Part shown: piece by piece, positions 30,422 to 39,859 of the stretch
Layout of the letters: every line of letters starts with the position of its first letter
Numbering within the stretch: the stretch's first letter is position 1
Origin: Azonexus sp.
Lineage (GTDB): Bacteria > Pseudomonadota > Gammaproteobacteria > Burkholderiales > Rhodocyclaceae
Assembly: GCA_030691385.1 (NCBI GenBank)
Contig: JAUYEI010000007.1
Span: forward strand, 1 to 64,000
Reading direction: 5' to 3'
DNA: 64,000 bases
Position numbers and translations under genes: made by a program
The notes under the pieces: generated by a model
The model's database searches: none
The model's input: only the letters and a program-made list of their open reading frames with translations
What the model was told of the DNA's origin: nothing

Positions 30422-32115
30422 GCCGGAACTTTCCAGTCGAGATCGCGATGGCGGGCGAGGTGGCGCGGCGTCCACGAATGCGCCGAGCGGGAGACGAAAT
30501 GATAGCGCGCGACATGGTACGAGGGATCGAAACCGTAGAAATTGCGGCGCATTTCGGCCAATTCCTCGGCGCGGTAGGCGGCCAACGGCTTGGCGGCTTC
30601 GTCGGCGTGGCGTCTGGCCTGCTTGACGGCGAGTTTTTCGGGGAAATCCGGGGCGGCGGCCAGTTCGGCGGCGCGCCGGGCGACATCGACGGCGAAGCCG
30701 GGAGCGGGCAGGCAGGCGTCGTAGAAGCCGAGCTTGACCGCTTCCGGCGCCGTCATCGGCAGGCGGTGGCGCATGATGGCCTTGGCCCCGTCATCACCGA
30801 CGCGTGGCGGCAGCAAGTAGGTCCAGAACTCCGAGCCGTACAGGTTGCCCATGTTCTTGTAATGCGGGTTGAGCATGACGCCATCGCGGACCCAGACGAA
30901 ATCGGCGGCGCGGGCCAGGAAGCAGCCGCCGGCACCGGCATTGCCGCCGATGGCGGCTACGGTCAACTGCGTTTCGCAGCGCAAAATGGCCTCGGCCAGA
31001 TCGTCGATGGCGTTGATGTTGGCCCACGACTCGTCGGCCGGGCTTTCGGCGGCCTCGATGGTGTTGAGGTGAATGCCGTTGGACCAGAAATCGCTGCCGC
31101 CGCGCAGCACGATGACCCGGGTCGGCCGCGTCGTTGCCCACTGGAAGGCTTCGGTCAGCCGCTGGCATTGGCCGGTGCTCATCGCGCCGTTGTAGAACTC
31201 GAAGCTCAGGAAGCCTACGCCGCCAGCCTCTTCGTAGGCGATGTCCTGCCAGGTCGGGGCCGGAGACTTCCAATAGCCGCCGGCTAGCGGCAACTCGGGC
31301 AATTCGGCAGCCATCGGGCAGGCCAGCGTCGCCGGCAGCTTGATGCCGCCGGCCGGCTTGACATGGCCGATCCACACGGCGCCATCGACCGTTGCTTGGC
31401 AGATGGCCGTCTCACGCCGGCCGAGCAGGCTGCCCGGCTCGCCTTTGAGTAATGCTTCCGGCCAGGCGTCGAACAAATGGCAGGGCTGGCCGAACAGTTC
31501 GTCAGCAACGCCGGGAAAGCCATCGGCGGCATTGAGTTTGGCCAGGATGGCGGCGCTCGTTTCGCTGCGCCAGGCTATGGCGCGGTCAGCGTGTTTCATC
31601 AATGCGTGAGCCCGCCCCGGTACGCGCTCCGGTTTGAAATTTGGCTCATTTTTACGTTTCACGTAGTAAACCCGGTTGACCGCAGCAATCACCGCCTGCA
31701 CGGCAGCCTCGGTGACTTCGTTGCGATAGATCGAGGCTTTCCGGGCCGAACGCATCGGAAAGCTCGCCGACGCCCAGACCGGACCCGCATCCATCTCGGC
31801 TTCGGCCTGTAACACTGTGACGCCCCACTCCCTGGCGCCCCCCTGAATCGCCCAGTCGAGCGCCGACGGCCCACGGTCGCCAACCGGCCCGGGATGGACG
31901 ATCAGGCAGCAATGGCGCGACCAGATCGATTCGGGAATCGCCCGTTTCAGGAAAGGGGCGATGACCAGATCGGGCTTGAACAGCGCCACCGCCTCCTCGC
32001 TCACCGAATCGGCGATGTCGAATTCGATGCTGACCCGGTGACCGCCCTCGGTCAGTTCGCAATACAGGCGCTGGGTCAGGCTGTTGAAACTGTGGGTGAT
32101 GAAAAGAATTCGCAT
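30418..32115 (-). CDS. hypX: Hydrogenase maturation factor HypX/HoxX
   Basis: Formyltransferase-like N-terminus MRILFITHSFNSLTQRLYCEL and enoyl-CoA hydratase-like C-terminus. Confidence 0.92.
   Translation of the reverse strand: MRILFITHSFNSLTQRLYCELTEGGHRVSIEFDIADSVSEEAVALFKPDLVIAPFLKRAIPESIWSRHCCLIVHPGPVGDRGPSALDWAIQGGAREWGVTVLQAEAEMDAGPVWASASFPMRSARKASIYRNEVTEAAVQAVIAAVNRVYYVKRKNEPNFKPERVPGRAHALMKHADRAIAWRSETSAAILAKLNAADGFPGVADELFGQPCHLFDAWPEALLKGEPGSLLGRRETAICQATVDGAVWIGHVKPAGGIKLPATLACPMAAELPELPLAGGYWKSPAPTWQDIAYEEAGGVGFLSFEFYNGAMSTGQCQRLTEAFQWATTRPTRVIVLRGGSDFWSNGIHLNTIEAAESPADESWANINAIDDLAEAILRCETQLTVAAIGGNAGAGGCFLARAADFVWVRDGVMLNPHYKNMGNLYGSEFWTYLLPPRVGDDGAKAIMRHRLPMTAPEAVKLGFYDACLPAPGFAVDVARRAAELAAAPDFPEKLAVKQARRHADEAAKPLAAYRAEELAEMRRNFYGFDPSYHVARYHFVSRSAHSWTPRHLARHRDLDWKVPA
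31632..31690 (+). repeat. Dispersed repeat copy, long form, inside hypX
   Basis: gtttgaaatttggctcatttttacgtttcacgtagtaaacccggttgaccgcagcaatc; encodes AVNRVYYVKRKNEPNFK. Confidence 0.82.
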
Positions 32116-32279
32116 GTTTTACAGTTCTTTACAATTCATGCCAGCGACCTGAGCGCAGATGGGCGAAGGCTTTGCGGGGCCTGCGTTTCCATGCCGCATA
32201 ACTCTATAACTTTGGCGATATTTTTGATGTAACAGGCCTTGGCTACGATGCACTGCAACAAAAAACAAGGGGAATAACC

Positions 32280-32486
32280 ATGCAAGCGCAACGAAAAGCT
32301 GCCAAGCAGCGAAACTCGCCGCCATCCCGCGCCCCGCGCCCGGAGTACATCGCCGCCATCCGCTACCCGGACGGTCGTCGCGACCTGTTTCACATCCGCA
32401 ACGCCGACAATCTGGCCGACGCGCGCAACCTCGTCATTTCCGAGGTGGGCGACGTGCAGTCCGTGATGATCGCGCTGCGCCACTGA
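32280..32486 (+). CDS. Small conserved hypothetical protein
   Basis: 68 aa, RPEYIAAIRYPDGRRDLFHIRNADNLADARNLV. Confidence 0.55.
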   Translation: MQAQRKAAKQRNSPPSRAPRPEYIAAIRYPDGRRDLFHIRNADNLADARNLVISEVGDVQSVMIALRH

Positions 32487-32490
32487 TCGC

Positions 32491-33543
32491 TTAGCAAATC
32501 CGCGGCAATTGCTCGCCGCTCAGCCAGTCGACAATGCGCCGTCCGCCGAAACCGGTCGTCATCTGGACAAAATGGTGCGAGTCCTCATGTACCGTGCCGA
32601 CCATGGCCGCCGCCACTCCCAGCGGATGGGCGCGCATCGCGGCCAATAATTTCTCCGCATCCGGTTCGGCGCAGATCGCCACCAGTTTGCCCTCGTTGGC
32701 GACATAAAGCGGGTCAAGCCCGAGGAATTCACAGGCCGCATCAACTGCCGGGCTTACCGGCAAGGCCTTCTCCTGCAGCATCATGCCGACGCCGGATTGC
32801 TTGGCGATTTCGTTGAGCGTCGTCGCCAGCCCACCACGTGTCGGGTCGCGCAGGACATGGATATCGGCGCCACTGGCCCGCATCGCTTCGATCAGGCCAT
32901 GCAGTGCCGCCGTGTCGGAGACGATGGGCGACTCGAAACCGAGGCTTTCACGCACCGCCATGATCGCCATGCCGTGATCGCCCAGCGTGCCCGAGACCAG
33001 AATGGCGTCGCCGGGCCTGGCGTAGCGACCGGATAGCTCATTTCCCGGCGCCACGACACCGACGCCGGTCGTCGTGATGAACACCCCGTCGCCCTTGCCG
33101 CGCTCGACGACCTTGGTATCGCCGGTCACCACCGGCACCCCGGCCGCCTTCGCCGCCGTCGCCATGCTTTGCACGATGCGCGCCAGATCGGCGAGCTTGA
33201 AGCCTTCTTCAAGGATGAAGCCGGCAGAAAGATAAAGCGGTTTGGCGCCCATCATGGCCACGTCGTTGATCGTGCCATGCACCGACAGGCAGCCGATATC
33301 GCCGCCCGGGAAGAACAATGGCGAGACGACGTGCGAGTCGGTCGCCATGACCAGCTTGCCCTCGCCCGGGTTCGGCAACAGCGCGCCATCGTCGCCCTGG
33401 GCCAGATATTCGTTGCCGAGGTATTTGGCGAACAGTTCCTCGATCAGTTGCGCCATCGCCCGGCCACCCGAGCCGTGAGCCATGTCGACATGGCCGTGCT
33501 TGATGTCGAGGGGGCGGACGTAGGTTTTGCGGGTTTCGGTCAT
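32491..33543 (-). CDS. hypE: HypE carbamoyl dehydratase
   Basis: HVDMAHGSGGRAMAQLIEELF; C-terminal PRIC*. Confidence 0.95.
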   Translation of the reverse strand: MTETRKTYVRPLDIKHGHVDMAHGSGGRAMAQLIEELFAKYLGNEYLAQGDDGALLPNPGEGKLVMATDSHVVSPLFFPGGDIGCLSVHGTINDVAMMGAKPLYLSAGFILEEGFKLADLARIVQSMATAAKAAGVPVVTGDTKVVERGKGDGVFITTTGVGVVAPGNELSGRYARPGDAILVSGTLGDHGMAIMAVRESLGFESPIVSDTAALHGLIEAMRASGADIHVLRDPTRGGLATTLNEIAKQSGVGMMLQEKALPVSPAVDAACEFLGLDPLYVANEGKLVAICAEPDAEKLLAAMRAHPLGVAAAMVGTVHEDSHHFVQMTTGFGGRRIVDWLSGEQLPRIC

Positions 33544-33564
33544 GGGGCTGGTTTCCATTCAATC

Positions 33565-33790
33565 GGCTTGGGGTTCCGCCTTGTTGGCGGGCGTACTTTC
33601 TTCTTGCTTCGCCAAGAAGAAAGTAGCCAAAGAAGAAGGCGACCCTGGGTCGGTGCCGGCTGCGCCGGTTCCCTGCGCTACTCGTGACTGGCGGGGGCTG
33701 CGGAACTCGGGCTTCGCCCTCAGACAGTCCTCGCCCTTTTCCCGCCAGCCCCTGCGTTGCTCGGCACCTCTCAAGGGGCCCGCTGAAACG
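33565..33790 (+). repeat. Repeat unit A, inverted with respect to 33900-34120
   Basis: ggcttggggttccgccttgttggcgggcgtactttcttcttgcttcgccaagaagaaagtagccaaagaagaaggcgaccc... Confidence 0.85.
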
Positions 33791-33821
33791 AGCCGTACTT
33801 GAGCTTGCGTGCCTGAATGGC

Positions 33822-33865
33822 AGATTTCATTTTTGGACTTTTTTTCCGGTTGACCGTGGGAATCG
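33822..33865 (+). repeat. Dispersed repeat copy between inverted repeats A and B
   Basis: agatttcatttttggactttttttccggttgaccgtgggaatcg. Confidence 0.88.
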
Positions 33866-33899
33866 CTTTTTTGGGCACACCGGCTTAGCGTGGACGCTT

Positions 33900-34120
33900 T
33901 TCGGGTCCCCGTGGAAGGCGCTGAGCAACGCAGGACGGCCGGGGGCAGTCGGCTGGCGTTGTTTGAGCCGAAGGCGAGTTTAGCCAGCCGCCCGGCGTTC
34001 CGAGTAGCGCAAGGAACCGGCAAAGCCGGCGCCGCCCTCGGGGTCGCCTTTTCTTTGGCTACTTTCTTTTGGCGAAGCAAAAGAAAGTACGCCCGCCAGC
34101 AAGGCGGAACCCCAAGCCAA
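33900..34120 (-). repeat. Repeat unit B, inverted copy of 33565-33790
   Basis: ...ggggtcgccttttctttggctactttcttttggcgaagcaaaagaaagtacgcccgccagcaaggcggaaccccaagcc. Confidence 0.85.
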
Positions 34121-34141
34121 TTAAAAAGGAAATCCCCCACC

Positions 34142-35269
34142 TCAGGCCACATCCTTATACCGCCCATAGGTGTAATGCGCCGCACAAGCCCCCTCCGACG
34201 AAACCATGCACGACCCCACCGGATTCTCCGGCGTACACACCGTCCCGAAAATCTTGCAGTCCTGCGGCCGCTTGACGCCGCGCAGGATTGCCCCGCACTC
34301 GCAGGCCTTGTGATCCGCCACCGACTGATAACCGAGCGGAAAGCGCTTTTCAGCGTCAAATTCGGCGAACTGGCAGCGAATGCGCAAGGCCGAGTAGGGC
34401 AACACGTTCAGCCCCCGCCATTCGAAATTCTTCCGCATCTCGAACACCTCGGCGACCAGTTGCTGCGCCTTCTTGTTGCCGTCGCGGTCGACGGCCCGCG
34501 AAAACTCGTTTTCGACCTCGGCCCGCCCTTCGTTGACCTGGCGGATCAGCATTTTGATCGCCTGCATCACGTCGAGCGGCTCGAAACCGGCGATCACCAC
34601 CGGCTTCCTGTATTCCTCGGCGAAGAATTCGTAGGGTCGGCTGCCGATGATCGTCGACACGTGGGCCGGGCCGATGAAGCCGTCGAGCGGCACAGTGCCC
34701 CACTGGCGCACCTCCGGCGATTCGAGGATGCTCGAAATGGCCGACGGGGTCAGCACGTGGCAGCACAGTACCGAGAAGTTCTTCAGGCCGAGCGCCGCCG
34801 CCTGCTTGATCGCCACCGCGGTCGGCGGCGTCGTCGTCTCGAAGCCGATGGCGAAGAAGACGACCTGCTTGTCCGGATTTTTCTGGGCCAGCGTCACCGC
34901 ATCGGCGCTCGAATAGACCATCCGGATATCGCCGCCACGCGCCCTGGCCTTCATCAGCGACAGCCCGTTGGAGGCCGGCACGCGCAGGCAGTCGCCGTAG
35001 GTGCACAAGGTGACGCCCTGCTCCAGCGCCAGCCTGATGGCCTGATCGACGCGGCCGATCGGCAGGATACAGACCGGGCAACCCGGGCCGTGGATCATTC
35101 TGACATTGGCCGGCAGCAGGTCGGAAACGCCATAGCGCGAAATGGCATGGGTATGGCCGCCGCAGAATTCCATGAAATGGTAGTTGCGCGCCGGGTTCGC
35201 CTCGCGCCGGATGACTTCGGCCAGGCTCTTGGCGACCTCGCCGTCGCGGAATTCGTCGATGTACTTCAT
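34142..35269 (-). CDS. hypD: HypD
   Basis: MEFCGGHTHAISRYG ... GPGCPVCILP. Confidence 0.97.
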   Translation of the reverse strand: MKYIDEFRDGEVAKSLAEVIRREANPARNYHFMEFCGGHTHAISRYGVSDLLPANVRMIHGPGCPVCILPIGRVDQAIRLALEQGVTLCTYGDCLRVPASNGLSLMKARARGGDIRMVYSSADAVTLAQKNPDKQVVFFAIGFETTTPPTAVAIKQAAALGLKNFSVLCCHVLTPSAISSILESPEVRQWGTVPLDGFIGPAHVSTIIGSRPYEFFAEEYRKPVVIAGFEPLDVMQAIKMLIRQVNEGRAEVENEFSRAVDRDGNKKAQQLVAEVFEMRKNFEWRGLNVLPYSALRIRCQFAEFDAEKRFPLGYQSVADHKACECGAILRGVKRPQDCKIFGTVCTPENPVGSCMVSSEGACAAHYTYGRYKDVA

Positions 35270-35526
35270 CAGTGGACGGTCGGGTCGTCACCCAGCGCCA
35301 GTTCGCCCCGAATTTCACCCATTTCGGCAAACAGCTTCAGCGTCTTGGCCGCTTCTTCGGGATCGAGCTTGTTCAGCGCATAGCCGACATGGACGATCAC
35401 GTAGTCGCCGACCACCACGCCGTCGACCAGCGCCAGCGAGATCTCCTTCTTGACGCCGGCCAGATCGACCAGCGCATTGTCGCCGTCCCGCAACTCAACG
35501 ATTTGCGCAGGGATTGCCAGACACAT
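35269..35526 (-). CDS. hypC: HypC
   Basis: MCLAIPAQIVEL ... VGDYVIVHVGYALNKLDPEEA. Confidence 0.95.
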   Translation of the reverse strand: MCLAIPAQIVELRDGDNALVDLAGVKKEISLALVDGVVVGDYVIVHVGYALNKLDPEEAAKTLKLFAEMGEIRGELALGDDPTVH

Positions 35527-35572
35527 CCGATTTGCTCCTCTATTTTTATAGGCAGAGTCTACCTGCAGCGAA

Positions 35573-36124
35573 TCAATTGCGCTTGCCGGCCAAACGACGG
35601 AAAAACCCGCGTCGGGAAACCGCCGGTTTTTCTTCGGAAACCGGCGGCATTTCAGGCGCCTGCGCGATGGCTGGCTGGCCGAATACTGTCTTCAGGGCAT
35701 CGGCCGCCACCTGACGCGCCGTCGCCATGTCGGCCAGGTTGGAAACCGGGGCGATCAGCGGGCAATACTGGTAGGGACCGATATCCGGATCATCGTCGGC
35801 AAGAAACTGCATGGTGCCGCAGGGCAGGTTCAGGTAGCGCCGCTCGCCGGCCGGAATGTCGCCCCACAACTGGCCACCACCGGAAACCAGCAACAGGTTG
35901 AGGAACCACGGCGTGATCACGACGCCCAGCCAGTCGCCCTCGTAACGGGCGAAGCCGATGGCTTCGACGGCCAGCGCCGGGTTGACGAAAGGCAGGTCAT
36001 GCATGCGCGTCTGCCAGACATGGCGGTAATGCGCTTCGAGAAAGGCTGTCGGATCATCATCGCGCGGCATGGCCGGGCGGATCGGTGGTGGCGCCAGGGC
36101 GGGGGTGCGGATGCGTTCAGTCAT
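35573..36124 (-). CDS. HybE/HupJ-family hydrogenase chaperone
   Basis: RMHDLPFVNPALAVEAIGFARYEGDWLGVVITPWFLNLLL. Confidence 0.85.
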   Translation of the reverse strand: MTERIRTPALAPPPIRPAMPRDDDPTAFLEAHYRHVWQTRMHDLPFVNPALAVEAIGFARYEGDWLGVVITPWFLNLLLVSGGGQLWGDIPAGERRYLNLPCGTMQFLADDDPDIGPYQYCPLIAPVSNLADMATARQVAADALKTVFGQPAIAQAPEMPPVSEEKPAVSRRGFFRRLAGKRN

Positions 36125-36407
36125 GCGGGCGGTTCAAATCCTGAAAATGCTGTGCTGGATCGAAATCGCCTTCGAGTGAAGCGGCCAGTGCCGACAGCGC
36201 ATCTTCGATCAGAGCACGCTGGTCATCCTCGACCACCTCGCGGGCCAGACCGAGCGAGGTCAGCACCCAGGCACCAACCGGCTGCGGGCCGATCAGCATC
36301 ATGTTGATGCGCTCGCGCTCGCCGTCACGTTCGACCCAGGCGAAATCCCCGGCATTTTCTCCCGAACCTTCCCATTCGACAATGCGTTTTGGAATCGACA
36401 GGCACAT
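36117..36407 (-). CDS. HypC/HupF family chaperone
   Basis: MCLSIPKRIVEWEG ... GAWVLTSLGLAREV. Confidence 0.85.
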   Translation of the reverse strand: MCLSIPKRIVEWEGSGENAGDFAWVERDGERERINMMLIGPQPVGAWVLTSLGLAREVVEDDQRALIEDALSALAASLEGDFDPAQHFQDLNRPHD

Positions 36408-36889
36408 CAGTGGCGGACCTTCGCTTCAATCCCGAGTAGGCGCAGCTCAGTCAGCGTCATGGCCAGCAGTTCCGGTAGCCTGGCTGCGACTTCAGGTGAC
36501 AACTCCATGCCCAGCGTCATCGACACCGGCTGCATGCCAACGATGGCAACAGCCTTCGGCGCCCGGTCGGTAAATTCCAGGCTGGCCAGCACATCCGACA
36601 GGCTGACCTGATGCGGCGACAGCTTGGTCCTGAAGAAGACCGGCACGTCATCGCCCTTGAGCAAAACCGGCGTCGCTGGCGGTTGACCGCAGCGCACGCA
36701 GTCGACGACGACCAGGCCGTCGAGATCTTCGAGTTGCTCGAGCATTTCCATGCCGCAGGTGCCGCCGTCGATGACCTCGACCTCCGGCGGCAGTTCGTAG
36801 GCTTGCTCCAGCGCTTCGATGACGCGCACGCCGACGCCTTCATCGGTGAGCAGGATGTTGCCGATACCGAGTACTACGTACTTAGCCAT
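36407..36889 (-). CDS. Hydrogenase maturation endopeptidase (HybD/HyaD)
   Basis: VLGIGNILLTDEGVGVRVIEAL ... VIDGGTCGMEML. Confidence 0.92.
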   Translation of the reverse strand: MAKYVVLGIGNILLTDEGVGVRVIEALEQAYELPPEVEVIDGGTCGMEMLEQLEDLDGLVVVDCVRCGQPPATPVLLKGDDVPVFFRTKLSPHQVSLSDVLASLEFTDRAPKAVAIVGMQPVSMTLGMELSPEVAARLPELLAMTLTELRLLGIEAKVRH

Positions 36890-36964
36890 TAGTTGTTAGC
36901 CGCTAGTCAAAAACAAAAGCGGGGCCGGATAACCGACCCCGGGAGACTCGATTCTCGATCCTGC

Positions 36965-38677
36965 TCAGACCGCCGTCACCGTTACCACCGGGTTGTTCTC
37001 CTGATCGACGACATGCACGGCACAGGCCAGGCAGGGGTCGAAGGAGTGTACCGTACGCAGCACTTCCAGCGGCTTTTCCGGATCGGCCACCGGGTTGTCG
37101 ATCAGACAGGCCTCGTAGGCACCGGGCTGGTCCTTCTCGTTGCGCGGCGCGGCATTCCAGGTGGTCGGCACGACGCACTGGTAGTTCTTGATCTTGCCGG
37201 AATCGATGACCACCCAGTGCGACAGCACGCCGCGCGGCGCTTCGTGGAAGCCGACACCCATCTGCTCGCCCTTGGGGAAAACCGGCCGGTTGAAGGTCTT
37301 GAGGTCGCCCTTGACCATGTTGGCGAGCAGCAGATCCCACTGGTTGATCAGCTCATCGACCTGTACGGCGCAGCCGACGGCCCGCGCTGCGTGACGGCCG
37401 ATGGTCGAATGCAGCGCATCGACGCCGACCTTGGTGCCGGCGACCGTCGACACCAGATCGAGTGCCGCCGTCGCGTATTTCTTGGTCGGCTCGTGGCCAG
37501 CAGCCAGCATGCTCATGACGCGCGGCAACGGGCCGACCTGCATCGGCTTGCCGTAGAAGGTCGGTGACTTCAGCCAGCTGTATTTGCCGTCATCCTGGAA
37601 GTCGGTGTAGTTCGGCGTCGTTTCGCCCTTGTACGGGTGCAGCGACTTGTCGTTGCCGGCGCTGTAGTTGTACCAGGAATGCTTGATCGCCTCGGAAACA
37701 CCGTCGGTGAAGTACTTGTCGTTAAAGGTCGTGATCGGCTTGTAGCTGTCCAGCTTGCCGCCTTCGATGTAGCCACCGGGCAGGGCAAATTTTTCACCCT
37801 TGCCGTCGAGCGGGATGTCCGGCACCGACAGGTAGTCGGTGATGCCGCGGCCGTACTTCGTCCAGTCGGCGTAGAAGCCGCCGATGGCACCGACGTCGAC
37901 CAGATAGACGTTCTTGACGAAGTCTTCGAGCTTCAGCATCCATTCCTTGACCGCCAGCAGGCGTTCGACGGTCAGCACCGACTGAGCATCGACGGCCAGC
38001 GGGTTGGCGACGCCGCCGACCGCGACGTTCTGGATATGCGGCGACTTCGAGCCGAGCACGGCGACGATCTTGCTGGCGTAGCGCTGGACTTCCAGCGCCT
38101 GCAGGTAGTGCGAGACGGCCAGCAGGTTCACTTCCGGCGTCAGTTTCATCGCCGGGTGGCCCCAGTAGCCGTTGGTGAAGATGCCGAGCTGGCCGGTGCC
38201 GACGAAGCCGGTCAAGCGATCCTGCACCTTCTTGAACTCCTGCTTGCTGTTGCCGCTCCAGTTCGACAGGCTCTGCGCCAGACTCGCCGTTTTTTCCGGA
38301 TCGGCCTTCAGTGCCGAGACGACATCGACCCAGTCGAGCGCCGACAGGTGGTAGAAATGGACGATGTGGTCATGCACGGCGTGGGCCAGGATGATCATGT
38401 TGCGGATGTACTGCGCATTGACCGGGATTTCCAGCTGCAGCGCATTCTCGACGGCGCGCACCGAGGCGATGGCATGGACGGTCGTACAGACGCCGCAGAT
38501 GCGCTGGGTGATCGCCCAGGCGTCGCGCGGATCGCGGCCGATCAGGATGGTCTCGACGCCGCGCCACATCTGGCCGGAGGCCCAGGCCTTCTTGACGCGG
38601 CCGCCATCCACCTCGACGTCGACGCGCAGGTGGCCTTCGATGCGGGTGACCGGGTCGATGGTTACTCGTTTAGTCAT
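36965..38677 (-). CDS. hybC: [NiFe] hydrogenase large subunit (HybC-like)
   Basis: RICGVCTTVHAIASVRAVE; C-terminal DPCLACAVH with cleavable extension. Confidence 0.93.
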   Translation of the reverse strand: MTKRVTIDPVTRIEGHLRVDVEVDGGRVKKAWASGQMWRGVETILIGRDPRDAWAITQRICGVCTTVHAIASVRAVENALQLEIPVNAQYIRNMIILAHAVHDHIVHFYHLSALDWVDVVSALKADPEKTASLAQSLSNWSGNSKQEFKKVQDRLTGFVGTGQLGIFTNGYWGHPAMKLTPEVNLLAVSHYLQALEVQRYASKIVAVLGSKSPHIQNVAVGGVANPLAVDAQSVLTVERLLAVKEWMLKLEDFVKNVYLVDVGAIGGFYADWTKYGRGITDYLSVPDIPLDGKGEKFALPGGYIEGGKLDSYKPITTFNDKYFTDGVSEAIKHSWYNYSAGNDKSLHPYKGETTPNYTDFQDDGKYSWLKSPTFYGKPMQVGPLPRVMSMLAAGHEPTKKYATAALDLVSTVAGTKVGVDALHSTIGRHAARAVGCAVQVDELINQWDLLLANMVKGDLKTFNRPVFPKGEQMGVGFHEAPRGVLSHWVVIDSGKIKNYQCVVPTTWNAAPRNEKDQPGAYEACLIDNPVADPEKPLEVLRTVHSFDPCLACAVHVVDQENNPVVTVTAV

Positions 38678-38698
38678 GTTGTTCTCCTATCCCTGAAT

Positions 38699-39859
38699 TC
38701 AGTGGGCAACTTCTTCCCGTGGCAGCACGGGGAAGCGGCGGGTGATGATGATGTAGGCGAGCACTTCGAGCGCGAACATGCCGAGGGTGACCAGTATTTC
38801 GGCGATGCTCGGGAAGTAGTTCCAGCCGTGGTCGACGCCGAGGCCGGTGTCGTAGCCGATCAGGAAGCCGTTGATGCGGAGCAGGATGCCGCCCATCATG
38901 ATGGCGACGCCGGCCAGGAACAGCCGGGCCGGATTGCGCCGGGCGCCGGGCGTACCGGCGATCGCAAAAGGCGCCACGAAACAGCCCATTTCCAGCCAGA
39001 AGAAGAAGGCTTCAAGGCTGGGCGCAAAGGCATGGTCGAGAGCGCCACGAACGAGCAGATCGCCAACCCGGACCGCCAGGTAGACCGCCAGCACGCCGAG
39101 CATGATCCTGGACATCGGCTGCAACAGGTGCATTTCGATCTCGCGCCGGTAGGCCGAGGCGGCGACGCAGGATTCGAAGAGCACGATGCCGTAACCGATG
39201 GTGATCGCCGACAGCAGGTAGAGCAGCGGCACGATCGGCGTCTGCCACAGCGGATTGACCTGCGGCCCCATGACCACGAGCAGGGTACCGAGCGAGGACT
39301 GGTGCATCATCGGCAGCAGCGTGCCGAGGGCGATGAAGAAGAACAGCACCTTCTCCAGCTTCTGCTTCTGCACCTTCAGGCCCCACTGCTCCAGGAAGAC
39401 CGGCGAGAACTCGATCCACATCACGATGATGTAGGCCGAGATGCAGACCGCCACCTCGAACATCACCGAATTGGGATTGGCGTAGCCCGGCCACAGGATG
39501 TGCCAGAAGTTCCACCAGCGGCCGAGGTCGAACAGCACGCCGACGCCGGCCAGCGTGTAGCCGAACAGCGAGGCGAGCAGCGCCGGGCGGACCAGCGGGT
39601 GATAGTGGCCGCGGTTGAAGATATAGACCAGCATGGCCACCGCGAAGCCGCCGCAGGCGAAGGCCGAGCCGATGACGACGTCGACGACGACCCAGATACC
39701 CCACGGGTAGCCGTCATTGAGGTTGGTCACCGCGCCGAGGCCGAAGATGAAGCGAACGAAGAGCACGGCGATCATCGCTGCGACCAGCACACCACAAACC
39801 AGCGTCGCAGTATTGAACAGCTTGCCGCCAACCGGGGCGGCAGGATGATGGGCGCTCAT
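38699..39859 (-). CDS. hybB: HybB, NrfD-like membrane subunit
   Basis: Multi-TM, between HybC and HybA-like genes. Confidence 0.9.
   Translation of the reverse strand: MSAHHPAAPVGGKLFNTATLVCGVLVAAMIAVLFVRFIFGLGAVTNLNDGYPWGIWVVVDVVIGSAFACGGFAVAMLVYIFNRGHYHPLVRPALLASLFGYTLAGVGVLFDLGRWWNFWHILWPGYANPNSVMFEVAVCISAYIIVMWIEFSPVFLEQWGLKVQKQKLEKVLFFFIALGTLLPMMHQSSLGTLLVVMGPQVNPLWQTPIVPLLYLLSAITIGYGIVLFESCVAASAYRREIEMHLLQPMSRIMLGVLAVYLAVRVGDLLVRGALDHAFAPSLEAFFFWLEMGCFVAPFAIAGTPGARRNPARLFLAGVAIMMGGILLRINGFLIGYDTGLGVDHGWNYFPSIAEILVTLGMFALEVLAYIIITRRFPVLPREEVAH

Noticed and set aside
38290-38312. gccgttttttccggatcgg in hybC as a repeat copy
   Set aside because: Similarity stops before the GTTGACC core; residues DPEKTA are ordinary for HybC.
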